Counted from the first letter of the stretch, positions 1 to 7,625 are shown. The stretch: 14,862 nt of DNA from an uncultured Methanomicrobiales archaeon (GCA_937892275.1 CALAVG010000218.1:1-14862), one strand, 5' to 3'. Made by a program: numbers and translations. Notes: generated by a model not told the origin, from the letters alone.

Positions 1-224
1 ACAGAACACAGTGTATCTCCACGGTTCCTCAAAGAACAAAAAGTGAAACGCACCCCAATTCGCTTAGATCCTTTTCTTCTTTTACTATTCTCGGACCCCG
101 CAATTATTGTGTTATCAGTATCGATAATGTCGAACTTACGAGTATTTCGGAGATATTCACACTGCCATGCACGAATGACGAGACGTGGACAGAGATCAAC
201 ATACAGATTTTCAGAAGATATGAG
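1..224. other. Stretch without a recognisable gene, downstream of the tRNA
   Basis: No reading frame here has a start signal or recognisable protein. The open frame that crosses it from position 43 runs antisense through the tRNA and is not credible. I found no copy of the tRNA 3' end that would mark an integrated element. No clear T-rich terminator follows the tRNA. Confidence 0.5.
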
Positions 225-297
225 CGCCCTGGACGGAATTCGAATCCGTGTCGAAGCCTCGACAGGGCTTCATGATAGGCCGCTACACTACCAGGGC
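225..297 (-). tRNA. tRNA-Asp (anticodon GTC)
   Basis: Read on the minus strand, the sequence folds into a full cloverleaf of 73 nt. The acceptor arms are GCCCTGG and CCAGGGC, with G as discriminator base. The D arm is GTG/CAT (one G-T pair) with the usual A14, G18-G19 and A21. The anticodon stem is AAGCC/GGCTT around the loop CTGTCGA, which puts GTC (plus-strand 261-263) in the anticodon and makes it aspartate. The variable loop is CGAC and the T arm is ACGGA/TCCGT around TTCGAAT. CCA is not encoded, so it must be added after transcription. No intron is seen. I derived this by hand folding; every stem pairs. Confidence 0.95.
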
Positions 298-320
298 AAC
301 AATCCAGAGTATAATGGATT

Positions 321-330
321 CATATTTAAC
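321..330 (-). promoter_or_regulatory. TATA box of the tRNA-Asp gene
   Basis: On the minus strand this reads GTTAAATATG, an AT-rich archaeal box A about 28 bases before the first base of the tRNA. That is the spacing expected when transcription starts at or near the mature 5' end. Confidence 0.6.
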
Positions 331-458
331 GTTTGGGGAGGCTCAATAGTCATGGCCAGTTTAGGATCCAGACGTTAATACAACATCACATGGTCCCAGT
401 CCCCTCGATATAGTCTTCAATCTAGTTGGGATGGCTGTGATCAGCTTTCTTTATTAGC

Positions 459-590
459 TTGAATCGTGCCAAACATGTAGAAACAGCAATTTTGAATTAT
501 GCTATTTATGTAATTTATCCTATTTTTAATCATTCTAAATATGTAAAAACTGCTATTTTGAATCATGCCATTTATGCACAATATAAAAAA
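459..590. repeat. Degenerate 33-bp tandem repeat, four copies
   Basis: Four head-to-tail units start at 459, 492, 525 and 558, exactly 33 bp apart. Each begins with a version of TTGAATCATGCC, followed by an AT-rich part containing ATG, and most end in a tract like GCTATT. Units 2 and 4, with their upstream flanks, are the most alike: 31 of 36 positions match between 475-510 and 541-576. The array is much richer in A+T than the genes around it. It ends just before the TATA box of the ATPase gene at 622, so it could be a cluster of binding sites for a regulator of that gene. It could equally be a decaying minisatellite. There are no spacers, so it is not a CRISPR array. Confidence 0.75.
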
Positions 591-591
591 C

Positions 592-601
592 AATATATAA
601 T
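592..601 (+). promoter_or_regulatory. TATA box for the ATPase gene at 622
   Basis: AATATATAAT lies about 25 bases before the ATG at 622, and no SD sequence lies between. This points to a leaderless transcript and supports 622 as the original start of the interrupted gene. Confidence 0.55.
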
Positions 602-621
602 CTGGACACATCTGACATTTG

Positions 622-1962
622 ATGTTCCGCCGTAAGATCTATGATGCAATGAAATCCTGGAAAGAGGAGAACTCTGGAAGATGCGCACTGATGATAGAGT
701 GAGCAAGGCGTGTCGGGAAGAGTACGATAATAGAGGAATTCGTCAGGAACGAATACGATTCGTACATCATCATAAGGTTCGAGAAGGCAGGGGACGAGGT
801 GAAGGATCTTTTCAGGAACATGAATGACCTGAATCGGTTCTTCCTATACCTCCAGCAGTTCTATGGTGTCGAACTCCAAGAGCGCAAGAGTGCGATAGTT
901 TTCGATGAGGTCCAGCTGTTCCCTATGGCAAGGCAGTCCATAAAGGCCCTTGTCGAGGACGGCCGTTACGATTATTACGAGACGGGTTCCCTGATATCCA
1001 TAAAGGAGAACATCCGGGATATCCTCATACCGTCGGAGGAGGACACGATGTACATGTATCCAATGGACTTCGAAGAGTTCCTGTGGGCCAGGGGCGACAC
1101 GATGACGATGCCGTTCATCAGATCGTCCTTCGAGAAGCTGGAACCCGTCGGGGATAAGATGCATAAGTTCCTCCTGGAGAAGTACCGCACGTACATGATC
1201 GTGGGCGGTATGCCCCAGGCGGTTCAGAGTCTCATAGACACCAATTCTTTCGCTGCGGTGGAAAGGGCGAAGAAACTGATCCTCGACCTTTATACGAAGG
1301 ATGCCGGGAAACTGGATGGGAAGACGGATACCTTTAAGGCCTCTATGCTCTTCCGCAGCCTTTCGGCCAATCTTGAGAGGCACGACAAGTCGTTCTCTCC
1401 CGGTGTTGCGAAGGAAGGGTCGAGTATGAGGTATTTCCGCAATTCGCTCTATGACCTTGGAGAATCCATGATGGTCAACCTATGCTACAGGATCACCGAA
1501 CCCTCCCTTGACCAGAGCAGTCATTACGATTCGGACGATCTGAAGATGTACATGAACGATACGGGATTGCTCCTGACACAATCGTTCGGGTCGGCAGGTA
1601 CGGACAAGGATGGTGTGTACAAGAGCCTGCTGACGGGCGATCTGAATATCAACGAAGGGATGTACTTCGAGAACATGGTGGCCCAGGAACTGAAGGCCTC
1701 CGGCCACGGTCTCTACTTCAGTAAGTTCACGCACAAGGATTCGGAAAGGCTGCAGGAAGTTGATTTCGTAATAGAGAGGGGTATGAGGCCCGTTGCCGTT
1801 GAAGTAAAGTCCGGAAGGAAATCCGGTCAGCATCAATCCCTGGACCGTTTCATGGACAAGTATGAGGGCAAGGTAGGGAGACCCTACGTGATACACTCGA
1901 AGGATGTGAGGGTAGCGGATGACGCCACCTATATCCCGATATACATGGTATCGTTGCTGTGA
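622..1962 (+). pseudogene. DUF4143-type ATPase/nuclease interrupted by an in-frame TGA at Walker A
   Basis: This is one frame of 447 codons, open except for a TGA at 700-702. Translation gives MFRRKIYDAM... then IE-stop-ARRVGKST. The stop sits exactly where the first glycine of the Walker A motif belongs, and GGA to TGA is a single base change. The rest is a complete DUF4143-type archaeal ATPase. Walker B is IVFDEVQ (D95, E96), followed by a sensor-like ETGS. The C-terminal PD-(D/E)XK fold has EVDF (D381) and VEVKSG (E394, K396), so its nuclease residues are intact. As written, translation would yield 26 residues. An internal start (for example GTG at 799) would make a protein with no P-loop. 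No other frameshift or stop is visible, so the damage looks recent. A base-call error or readthrough cannot be excluded. The family is widespread in archaea and its role is not settled. Confidence 0.85.
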
Positions 1963-1980
1963 GCCTTTGCATCTGTTGGT

Positions 1981-1990
1981 CTTTTATCCT
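1981..1990 (+). promoter_or_regulatory. TATA-like box for the VOC gene
   Basis: CTTTTATCCT lies about 26 bases before the ATG at 2011 in the short gap after the interrupted ATPase. The T-rich run could also help end the upstream transcript. Confidence 0.4.
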
Positions 1991-2010
1991 TATTGTCAGA
2001 TGCCGTAGGC

Positions 2011-2415
2011 ATGCCATTAGGGGACCCTCACGGAGCGAACTTCGAATACACGGTCGAAGGTCTGCCGGAGACCATCCATGTATGCACTATACCGGTCAGG
2101 GATGTGCACAGGTCCATCGGATTCTATGCGGATGTCCTGCACATGGAGGTCCTGTCCGAGGATGAAGGCGAGGCATACCTCATCAGAGGGGAATGCAGGA
2201 TCATCCTGAAGAGATCTGATAAAGTAGGTATAGACACAGGCCTCTACTTCGGAGTCGATTCCCCGTACAACACGCGCAGGCGTCTGATAGATGAAGGCGT
2301 GGTATTCGAGAAGGCTCCGAGACGTGGCCCCTTCGGTACATTCTGTTCCATACGCGACGACGATGCGAACATAATCCATCTCATCGAGACCAATGCTGAG
2401 TTCAAGAGATCGTGA
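2011..2415 (+). CDS. Small VOC-fold (glyoxalase/bleomycin resistance superfamily) protein
   Basis: The protein has 134 residues from ATG 2011. A TTG at 1993 would add six residues, but it falls too close to the likely TATA box. The pattern IHVCTIPVRDVHRSIGFYADVL is the first strand and helix of a vicinal-oxygen-chelate fold. Later blocks fit the remaining modules: YLIRGECRIIL, GLYFGVDSP, LIDEGVVF and the closing IRDDDANIIHLIE. In metal-binding members the ligands are a His on the first strand, a second His or Glu in the middle and a Glu near the end. Here the first His and the last Glu are present, but the middle position (in GLYFGVD) has no His. Metal use is therefore doubtful and no substrate can be named. 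It appears to be transcribed alone. The fold is a confident call; the function is not. Confidence 0.8.
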   Translation: MPLGDPHGANFEYTVEGLPETIHVCTIPVRDVHRSIGFYADVLHMEVLSEDEGEAYLIRGECRIILKRSDKVGIDTGLYFGVDSPYNTRRRLIDEGVVFEKAPRRGPFGTFCSIRDDDANIIHLIETNAEFKRS

Positions 2416-2461
2416 TCGATCTTTTGTTCGGGCTTCCGCATTTTCAGGTGCAATCATATGT

Positions 2462-2557
2462 TGTATTGTAGTACGAATGATCATAAATTTGATTATAAAA
2501 ACTGTATTGTAATACAATTATTGCCGTAAAAATAATAAAAAGTTGTATTATAATACA
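2462..2557. promoter_or_regulatory. Three palindromic operator-like sites at exact 41-bp spacing
   Basis: Sites start at 2462, 2503 and 2544. Sites 2 and 3 have perfect arms, TGTATT-N2-AATACA, and site 3 extends to the 16-bp perfect palindrome TTGTATTATAATACAA. Site 1 keeps the left arm TGTATTGTA but has a damaged right arm (GTACG). The 41-bp period is close to four turns of B-DNA, so bound proteins would lie on one face of the helix. Site 3 ends a few bases before the likely TATA box of the ATPase gene at 2591, a position suited to a repressor, or to an activator placed next to the TFB site. The sequence between sites shares little beyond being AT-rich, so it is the sites that are conserved. 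Confidence 0.7.
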
Positions 2558-2560
2558 ATA

Positions 2561-2570
2561 ATTCATATAC
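2561..2570 (+). promoter_or_regulatory. TATA box for the ATPase gene at 2591
   Basis: ATTCATATAC is centred about 25 bases before the ATG at 2591. No SD motif precedes that ATG, so a leaderless transcript is likely. Confidence 0.5.
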
Positions 2571-2590
2571 TCTGCCGATGATGCATCTTC

Positions 2591-3793
2591 ATGGAAAAGA
2601 GGATAGAACGCCCGATATACATGTCCGAACTGGAGACATTCCGCGATGACCGCGGCCATGTCAAAGTGATAACAGGCGTCAGGAGATGCGGCAAATCCAC
2701 GCTTCTCCTTCAATTCATGGATAAGCTCAGATCCGAAGGGATACCGGAGGACAGCATGCTGCTGATCAATCTCGAATCCGCAGATTTCGACAGCATCGGG
2801 GACTATACGGATCTGAATGCATTCCTGAAGGACAAGGTCCCGGCGGAAGGACGTTTCTATCTCTTCCTTGACGAGATCCAGAGGGTGAAGGATTGGGAGA
2901 GGTCCGTCAACGCCCTGATGGTCGATACCGAGGCCGATATCTATATCACAGGTTCCAACGCGCATCTGCTATCTACGGATCTCACCACGTATCTTACAGG
3001 ACGTTATGTGGAGGTCAGGATGCTCCCGTTATCGTTCAGGGAGTACTATGAACTGAGAGGTAACGGAAGGGGAGCAGAGGATGTGTTCACAGAATATTTC
3101 GAATCTGGAGGATTCCCGGGTATCGATCCCGCACTCGGAAAACACGCTGTGTCCGCGATGCTCGGCGACCTCTACGCCTCGGTCGTATACAGGGATATGG
3201 TGTCACGCGGGAAGATAAGGAAGCCCGAGGATTTGGATAAGATGGTGACGTATCTGATGCTGAACATCGGTAACATCATAGAGTCCGGAAAGATCGCGAG
3301 GGAACTCCATATGAACCCGCGTACGGTCGACAGGTATCTCGAGGTCGTCCAAGCCGCATGCATGTTCAACCGTGCCGACAGATACGATCTGAAATCCACT
3401 GCATTATCTCCATCTCCGAAATACTACGTGGTCGACCCGGGGATCCGCAACAATGCGGTAGGTATGGCAAGTGCGGACAGAGGCAAAGTGCTGGAGAACA
3501 TAGTCTATCTGGAGCTCAGGCGCAGAGGATACGATGTCATCGTCGGCAGATGGGATTCCAAGGAAGTGGATTTCGTGACCGAGAAGAACGGCAGGAAGGC
3601 ATATTGGCAGGTCTGCTGGGGATATCATGACGAGGACACCGAGAAGAGGGAATTGGCACCCCTAAGGGCCATAAAGGACAGCAATCCCAAGACAGTGATA
3701 ATGAGGGGCCCCATAGGCGATACGGTGACAAGGGACGGGATAAGGGAGATCGGGATAACGGATTTCCTGCTCGAAGACAGTTCAGATCTTTGA
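2591..3793 (+). CDS. DUF4143-type AAA ATPase with degenerate nuclease-like C-terminus
   Basis: The protein has 400 residues, full length for this archaeal ATPase family. Walker A is GVRRCGKST (29-37), Walker B is LFLDEIQ (D94, E95), a sensor-1-like ITGSN follows at 119-123, and TGRYVE holds a likely arginine finger (R138). A helix-turn-helix-like stretch, KIARELHMNPRTVDRYL, links to the DUF4143 part. The C-terminal PD-(D/E)XK-like fold keeps the Asp in KEVDF, but the usual E-x-K has become QVC in YWQVCWGY. The nuclease is therefore probably inactive and may only bind DNA or protein. It is related to the interrupted gene at 622, but the two are clearly diverged. The start is supported by the TATA spacing. 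The gene stands behind the 41-bp operator array and is probably tightly controlled. Its biological role is unknown. Confidence 0.9.
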   Translation: MEKRIERPIYMSELETFRDDRGHVKVITGVRRCGKSTLLLQFMDKLRSEGIPEDSMLLINLESADFDSIGDYTDLNAFLKDKVPAEGRFYLFLDEIQRVKDWERSVNALMVDTEADIYITGSNAHLLSTDLTTYLTGRYVEVRMLPLSFREYYELRGNGRGAEDVFTEYFESGGFPGIDPALGKHAVSAMLGDLYASVVYRDMVSRGKIRKPEDLDKMVTYLMLNIGNIIESGKIARELHMNPRTVDRYLEVVQAACMFNRADRYDLKSTALSPSPKYYVVDPGIRNNAVGMASADRGKVLENIVYLELRRRGYDVIVGRWDSKEVDFVTEKNGRKAYWQVCWGYHDEDTEKRELAPLRAIKDSNPKTVIMRGPIGDTVTRDGIREIGITDFLLEDSSDL

Positions 3794-3803
3794 GAATAAG
3801 GAA

Positions 3804-3828
3804 TGGGGGATGGGTCTCCCCCAATTTT
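3804..3828 (+). terminator. Hairpin terminator between convergent genes
   Basis: The arms TGGGGGA (3804-3810) and TCCCCCA (3817-3823) form a 7-bp stem with a six-base loop, followed by ATTTT. It fills the 41-bp gap between the ends of the ATPase and sufB. The T-run is on the plus strand, so it mainly serves the ATPase gene. Confidence 0.65.
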
Positions 3829-3834
3829 AGTGTT

Positions 3835-5040
3835 TCAATCGCCCAGGTTCGCCTTGGCGATGGCATCGTTGAGCTCATCCTGGAGCTGTGCGGGGAGTCC
3901 GTTGATGTTCCCTCCGGAGAGGAATCCCTTGACGATCATGCTGACCGCTTCGTCCTCGCTGAGTCCCCTGCTCATCAGGTACTCGATCTGTTCCCTTGCG
4001 ACCTTACCGACGGCCGCCTCGTGGGTCATCTCGACATCCGCGATGTGTGCCTCCAATTCCGGGATGGCCAATGTTGTTCCGCCGTCCTTCAGGATGATGG
4101 ATCTGCATTCCAGGTGCCCCTTCGCCTCAGGCGCGTTACCCACCATGCGTCCTCTGGCGCACATCTTTCCGCCCGTGGATATAGATCTGCTCATGATCTC
4201 CGCCTTGGATTTCCTTCCGTTCAGGTTGACCATTCCGCCTGTGTCGATATCTGAGCTCTCGTGCGCGATGCACATGGTGTTGTAGGTCGCAGACGAATTG
4301 TCCCCCAGTGTCGCCACGGGGAAGCTCTGAAGGGATCCTACGGGGTTAAGGATGACGTAGTTGTTGGTGTAGTTGGAATTCTTACCGACCATACAGCTCG
4401 TCCTCGGACGTACTCCGGTCTGCTTTCCCCAGCTGTGGATCATGCTGAATGTTAGGTTGGAGTTGTCACCGAGGTAGATCTCCGACACACCCACGTGAAG
4501 CGCATCGTCGGCGTGATGCGCGGTGGAACATCCGGTGAGCATCTCTAGCGAAGCGTTGTCCTCCACGATGATGATGTTGTGGAGGTTCTGGATCGACTTG
4601 TCCTTGTCCAGCAGCATACAGGTCTGCAGGGGATTCTTGATGTGGTATCCGGACTTCACCCTAACGAAGTATCCGTCGCTGTCCTCGAGGTAGGTCTTGG
4701 CGGTGTATTTGTCCTTTGTAGGGTCCATGGCCTTCCAGAAATGGTCCTTCAGACCATTGTACTTCTTCAGCGCCTCGGATGTGCTCATCAGCTCCAGTCC
4801 CTCCTGCACGTTGGGGGTGCAGTGGCTGGGCTTGTTGTCTATGAACATGAGCGTACCGGAACGGTCGATCTCGTCGGCTATGATACCGACGTTCTCCATG
4901 TACTTCCTGTAATCTGATTTTTGGAGGTCGTCTACGGTGATCTGTTCGTCCGCCCTCTCTTCGTAATGCTGCAGGTCAAGGTCCTTTCCGTACGCTGCCT
5001 GCTTGTCCAATGCTTTCTTGACGGTCTCGCTGTTCGGCAT
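3835..5040 (-). CDS. sufB: Fe-S cluster scaffold protein SufB
   Basis: The protein has 401 residues and is of the SufB/SufD family, at the short length usual for archaeal SufB. With SufC it forms the minimal SUF machinery that builds Fe-S clusters on a scaffold in the cytoplasm. Residues known to matter in E. coli SufB are kept. The cysteine of the LECRSI block (C312) matches Cys405, and His340-Glu341 in MTHEAA match the His433-Glu434 pair. This favours SufB over SufD. The closing block (VAREQIEYLMSRGLS, then EDEAVSMIVKGF) is typical. The start is ATG 5040, because a GGGGAGTGAT SD lies just ahead of it inside the end of sufC. A GTG at 5049 that overlaps the sufC stop is less likely. It is the second gene of the sufCB operon. 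Confidence 0.93.
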   Translation of the reverse strand: MPNSETVKKALDKQAAYGKDLDLQHYEERADEQITVDDLQKSDYRKYMENVGIIADEIDRSGTLMFIDNKPSHCTPNVQEGLELMSTSEALKKYNGLKDHFWKAMDPTKDKYTAKTYLEDSDGYFVRVKSGYHIKNPLQTCMLLDKDKSIQNLHNIIIVEDNASLEMLTGCSTAHHADDALHVGVSEIYLGDNSNLTFSMIHSWGKQTGVRPRTSCMVGKNSNYTNNYVILNPVGSLQSFPVATLGDNSSATYNTMCIAHESSDIDTGGMVNLNGRKSKAEIMSRSISTGGKMCARGRMVGNAPEAKGHLECRSIILKDGGTTLAIPELEAHIADVEMTHEAAVGKVAREQIEYLMSRGLSEDEAVSMIVKGFLSGGNINGLPAQLQDELNDAIAKANLGD

Positions 5041-5044
5041 CACA

Positions 5045-5054
5045 ATCACTCCCC
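5045..5054 (-). promoter_or_regulatory. Shine-Dalgarno site of sufB, deciding its start
   Basis: The minus strand reads GGGGAGTGAT, close to the GGAGGTGAT complement of the 16S rRNA end, with its GGAG core about eight bases before ATG 5040. It overlaps the last codons and stop of sufC, so the two genes are likely translationally coupled. Confidence 0.6.
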
Positions 5055-5762
5055 GTATCCGTAGATCCTGATCTCCTTCAGGAGGTCCATCGGGTCCCCG
5101 ATGCGGTCGACCACTCCGTCCTTCATGACGTATCCATTCGTCGCACCGATGTAATCCATGATCTGACCGGTGTGGGTGATGACCAATGATGACACATGCC
5201 TTCCGTTGGTGTCCCTTCCCTCCTCGAGGATGTCATGGACCTTCCTTCCGATGAGGTCGATGCTCTCCAAGTCGACTCCCGATTCGGGTTCGTCGAGGAG
5301 GAGCAGTTCGGGGCTCTGAGCGGTGAGCTGCAGGAGTTCGGATCTCTTGATCTCCCCTCCGGAGAAACCGACGTTGATCTCCCTGTCCATGAACCTCTCC
5401 ATTCTGAACCTGTCAGCCTCAGCGATGGCCGTCTCGGCATCGTCGGCTGTGGCGCGGAGAAGGTCTCCGAGCTTGACCCCGTAGATGTTCGGGGGCCTCT
5501 GCATCATCATGCCTATTCCCAGCTGGGCACGCTCATCGACGGGCATGTCTGTGATGTTCTTGCCCTTGTAGAGGATCTTACCTCCGGTCACGTTGATCGT
5601 GCTGTAGCCCATTATGCTGGCCAGAAGTGTGGATTTACCGCTTCCGTTGGGTCCGAAGAGGATGCTAGTTTCACCTTCTTTCACCGTCAGGTCGACACCC
5701 TTGAGGATCGGCCTTCCACCGGCCTCCACATGGAGATCGACAATCTTCAGCATGTCAGTCAT
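5046..5762 (-). CDS. sufC: Fe-S assembly ATPase SufC
   Basis: The protein has 238 residues from ATG 5762. It is the ABC-type ATPase that drives conformational change in the SufB scaffold; it is cytosolic and is not a transporter. Walker A is GPNGSGKST (37-45), the Q-loop region is MMMQRPP, the signature is FSGGEIKRSELLQ, and Walker B with D-loop is LLLLDEPESGVDLES. The SGGE-x-KR form and the ESGVD D-loop are characteristic of SufC and separate it from transporter ATPases. The open frame continues upstream to 5879, but those 39 residues run through the promoter and lack family similarity. An AAGGTGAA SD directly before 5762 settles the start. It is the first gene of the sufCB operon. Confidence 0.94.
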   Translation of the reverse strand: MTDMLKIVDLHVEAGGRPILKGVDLTVKEGETSILFGPNGSGKSTLLASIMGYSTINVTGGKILYKGKNITDMPVDERAQLGIGMMMQRPPNIYGVKLGDLLRATADDAETAIAEADRFRMERFMDREINVGFSGGEIKRSELLQLTAQSPELLLLDEPESGVDLESIDLIGRKVHDILEEGRDTNGRHVSSLVITHTGQIMDYIGATNGYVMKDGVVDRIGDPMDLLKEIRIYGYGE

Positions 5763-5765
5763 GTG

Positions 5766-5806
5766 TTCACCTTGAATGATACCGCGATTATGTTGGCGTA
5801 TATATT
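5766..5806 (-). promoter_or_regulatory. Promoter and ribosome binding site of sufCB
   Basis: On the minus strand an AATATATAC TATA box (5798-5806) is followed, about one archaeal promoter length later, by the SD AAGGTGAA (5766-5773) and then ATG 5762. This predicts a leader of about a dozen bases. I see no operator that I can name. Confidence 0.6.
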
Positions 5807-5850
5807 CGCATGCGTCACAGTCTCGTGGTACTAAGTGTAAATTAACGATG

Positions 5851-5859
5851 TTATTAATT
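5851..5859 (+). promoter_or_regulatory. TATA-like box for the ATPase/nuclease at 5891
   Basis: TTATTAATT lies about 36 bases before the GTG at 5891. That predicts a short leader carrying the weak SD AAAGGAA (5880-5886). It is divergent from, and about 50 bp away from, the sufC promoter. Confidence 0.4.
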
Positions 5860-5890
5860 GATTTCCGATGTTCATTCACAAAGGAACGGT

Positions 5891-7582
5891 GTGTCGGTCG
5901 ATGAAAACGATAATATGACAGACCTCTATGCGGAGATTATGAAGGATGTCCCTATCGGTAACGATGATTTCAAGGATCTTCGCGACAATGACGGATATTA
6001 TGTCGACAAGACGAAACTGATAGAGGAGATACTGTCCAGAAGGAATACTAAAGTATTCCTTTTCACAAGACCCCGTAGGTTTGGGAAGACTTTGAACATG
6101 AGCATGCTGGATGCATTCTTCAATATGAAGTACAAGGGAAGGGCGGAGGCATGGTTCAAGGACCTGAGGATCTCCAGAAGGAAGGATCTGATGGCTAAAG
6201 CCAACGATAATCCGGTGATATCGATATCTTTGAAGGGTCTTGAGGCCGAATCCTATGAAAGGTTCGAAAGGCTCACAAAGAACAAGCTCAAAAGGCTGTA
6301 CGGCCCATATTCCGATCTTCGGAACTCAGATAGATTGACTGGTCTGCAAAAGAGCAATCTGGTACAAGTTCTGGATGATGATTTCGGGAATATAGATCCC
6401 ACAGAAGCTATCTTCAATTTGTCGGAGATCCTTTATGCCGAATACGGGAAGAAATGCATCATACTGATAGATGAGTACGACAGTCCGATGAACAACGCCT
6501 ATGGCACTGACGTACAGGACAGGATTGTTTCATTCATGAGGGGGTTGATGACCAATGCCCTTAAGACGAACGAGTATCTTGATTTCGGAGTCGTGACAGG
6601 AGTCATGCAGGTAGCCAAAGAATCGATATTCTCGGGATTGAACAACCTTTACGTGAACAATGTGCTGAGCACAGACTTCGACGAGGAGTACGGTTTTACT
6701 GAATCCGAGGTCAGAGAGATGCTATCGTACTACGGACATCCTGAGAAATTCGAGGAGGTCAAGGATTGGTATGACGGATACCGTTTCGGGAATGCGGAAA
6801 TATACAATCCCTGGAGCCTACTGAATTATGTGGCCAAGGGGTTCAGACCAGCTCCTTATTGGGCAGGCACCAGCGGTAATGACATTATAGATAAGTTAGT
6901 CGAGAATTCTGATGATGATACGTGGGAAAAGCTGATCGCGCTCGGGAATGGCAACAGTATAGAGGAACAGATCATCCCGACGGTAACGATTAGGGACATC
7001 GGAGAGAGAGGATCTGCCATTTATTCCGTTCTTGTCATGTCCGGATACCTCAACGCCGTCGAATCAGGCGATCTATACGACCTATCCATTCCGAACAACG
7101 AGATGCGTAGCATCTACCTCACAGCGATATCGGATAGATTGTCAACCGATTCAGGGGTCTATTTCAAGAGGGTATTCGATGCCATGCGCGAGGCCAAGAC
7201 TGAGAATGTGGAGTCTACTTTGTTCGACCTTATGGCCAAGAAGATACCGTTCTTCGCCATATCAAAGGAATCCGATTATCAGAAGATATTGGCAGTGGCT
7301 GCGATGTGCACTCAGGGGAAGTATAACACGACCATGGAGGAGGAATCCGGCAACGGGAGGGTGGACATCAAGATGGTTTCGAAGGACAACAGGTGTCCGC
7401 ATATCGTGATGGAGCTTAAGAGGACGGATTCCAATGATCCTGCTGTCTGGAAGAAGGAGGCAGAAGATGCAATCAGCCAGATTTTGGATAAGAAGTATCA
7501 TCACGGGCTGACAGGGAGAATCCTGCTGTATGGCATATGCTTCCACGGGAAGAAGGCCACTGCAGTATCTATGACAGTCTGA
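5891..7582 (+). CDS. AAA-ATPase_like protein with C-terminal PD-(D/E)XK nuclease domain
   Basis: The protein has about 563 residues. The N-terminus shows the typical opening of the AAA-ATPase_like family (PF09820 type). VPIGNDDFKDLRDNDGYYVDKT is followed by the modified Walker A RPRRFGKT (60-67) and Walker B IILIDEYDSP. The C-terminus is a PDDEXK_9-type nuclease fold with intact residues: GRVDIK (D492) and VMELKR (E508, K510). Such proteins are common in gut bacteria and archaea as multi-copy families. They are suspected of being selfish or defence-related, but no function is proven. The start is uncertain. GTG 5891 has a weak SD (AAAGGAA). ATG 5915 is in frame, eight codons later, and lacks one. 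TTG 5858 overlaps the TATA box. The gene is divergent from sufCB. Confidence 0.88.
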   Translation: MSVDENDNMTDLYAEIMKDVPIGNDDFKDLRDNDGYYVDKTKLIEEILSRRNTKVFLFTRPRRFGKTLNMSMLDAFFNMKYKGRAEAWFKDLRISRRKDLMAKANDNPVISISLKGLEAESYERFERLTKNKLKRLYGPYSDLRNSDRLTGLQKSNLVQVLDDDFGNIDPTEAIFNLSEILYAEYGKKCIILIDEYDSPMNNAYGTDVQDRIVSFMRGLMTNALKTNEYLDFGVVTGVMQVAKESIFSGLNNLYVNNVLSTDFDEEYGFTESEVREMLSYYGHPEKFEEVKDWYDGYRFGNAEIYNPWSLLNYVAKGFRPAPYWAGTSGNDIIDKLVENSDDDTWEKLIALGNGNSIEEQIIPTVTIRDIGERGSAIYSVLVMSGYLNAVESGDLYDLSIPNNEMRSIYLTAISDRLSTDSGVYFKRVFDAMREAKTENVESTLFDLMAKKIPFFAISKESDYQKILAVAAMCTQGKYNTTMEEESGNGRVDIKMVSKDNRCPHIVMELKRTDSNDPAVWKKEAEDAISQILDKKYHHGLTGRILLYGICFHGKKATAVSMTV

Positions 7583-7588
7583 TTCCAT

Positions 7589-7625
7589 AGAACCGAGGCA
7601 TCGCTCGATCGTTCGTTTCGGTTCT
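7589..7625 (+). terminator. Inverted repeat after the ATPase/nuclease gene, possible terminator
   Basis: The 8-bp arms AGAACCGA (7589-7596) and TCGGTTCT (7618-7625) pair perfectly across a 21-base loop that itself contains CGATCG. It starts six bases after the stop codon. No strong T-run follows, so terminator function is only likely by position. Confidence 0.4.

Noticed and set aside
225..297. tRNA-Asp as attachment site of an integrated element
   Set aside because: No integrase is present and no second copy of the tRNA 3' end was found in the window.
43..378. 111-codon open frame on the plus strand at the window start
   Set aside because: It runs antisense through the whole tRNA-Asp and its promoter, has no SD or TATA signal, and its sequence resembles no family.
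459..590. CRISPR array
   Set aside because: The 33-bp units are directly adjacent with no unique spacers, and no cas genes are nearby.
700..702. Selenocysteine or other recoding of the in-frame TGA
   Set aside because: The position is a structural glycine, not a redox residue, there is no obvious SECIS-like context that I can support, and TGA is the normal stop for all genes here.
799..1962. A shorter ATPase gene starting at GTG 799
   Set aside because: The same frame carries clear family sequence back to ATG 622, with only one TGA. The 799 start would omit the P-loop and has no supporting start signal.
5763..5879. N-terminal extension of SufC to 5879
   Set aside because: The extra residues cover the promoter and SD, show no similarity to SufC, and ATG 5762 has a strong SD.
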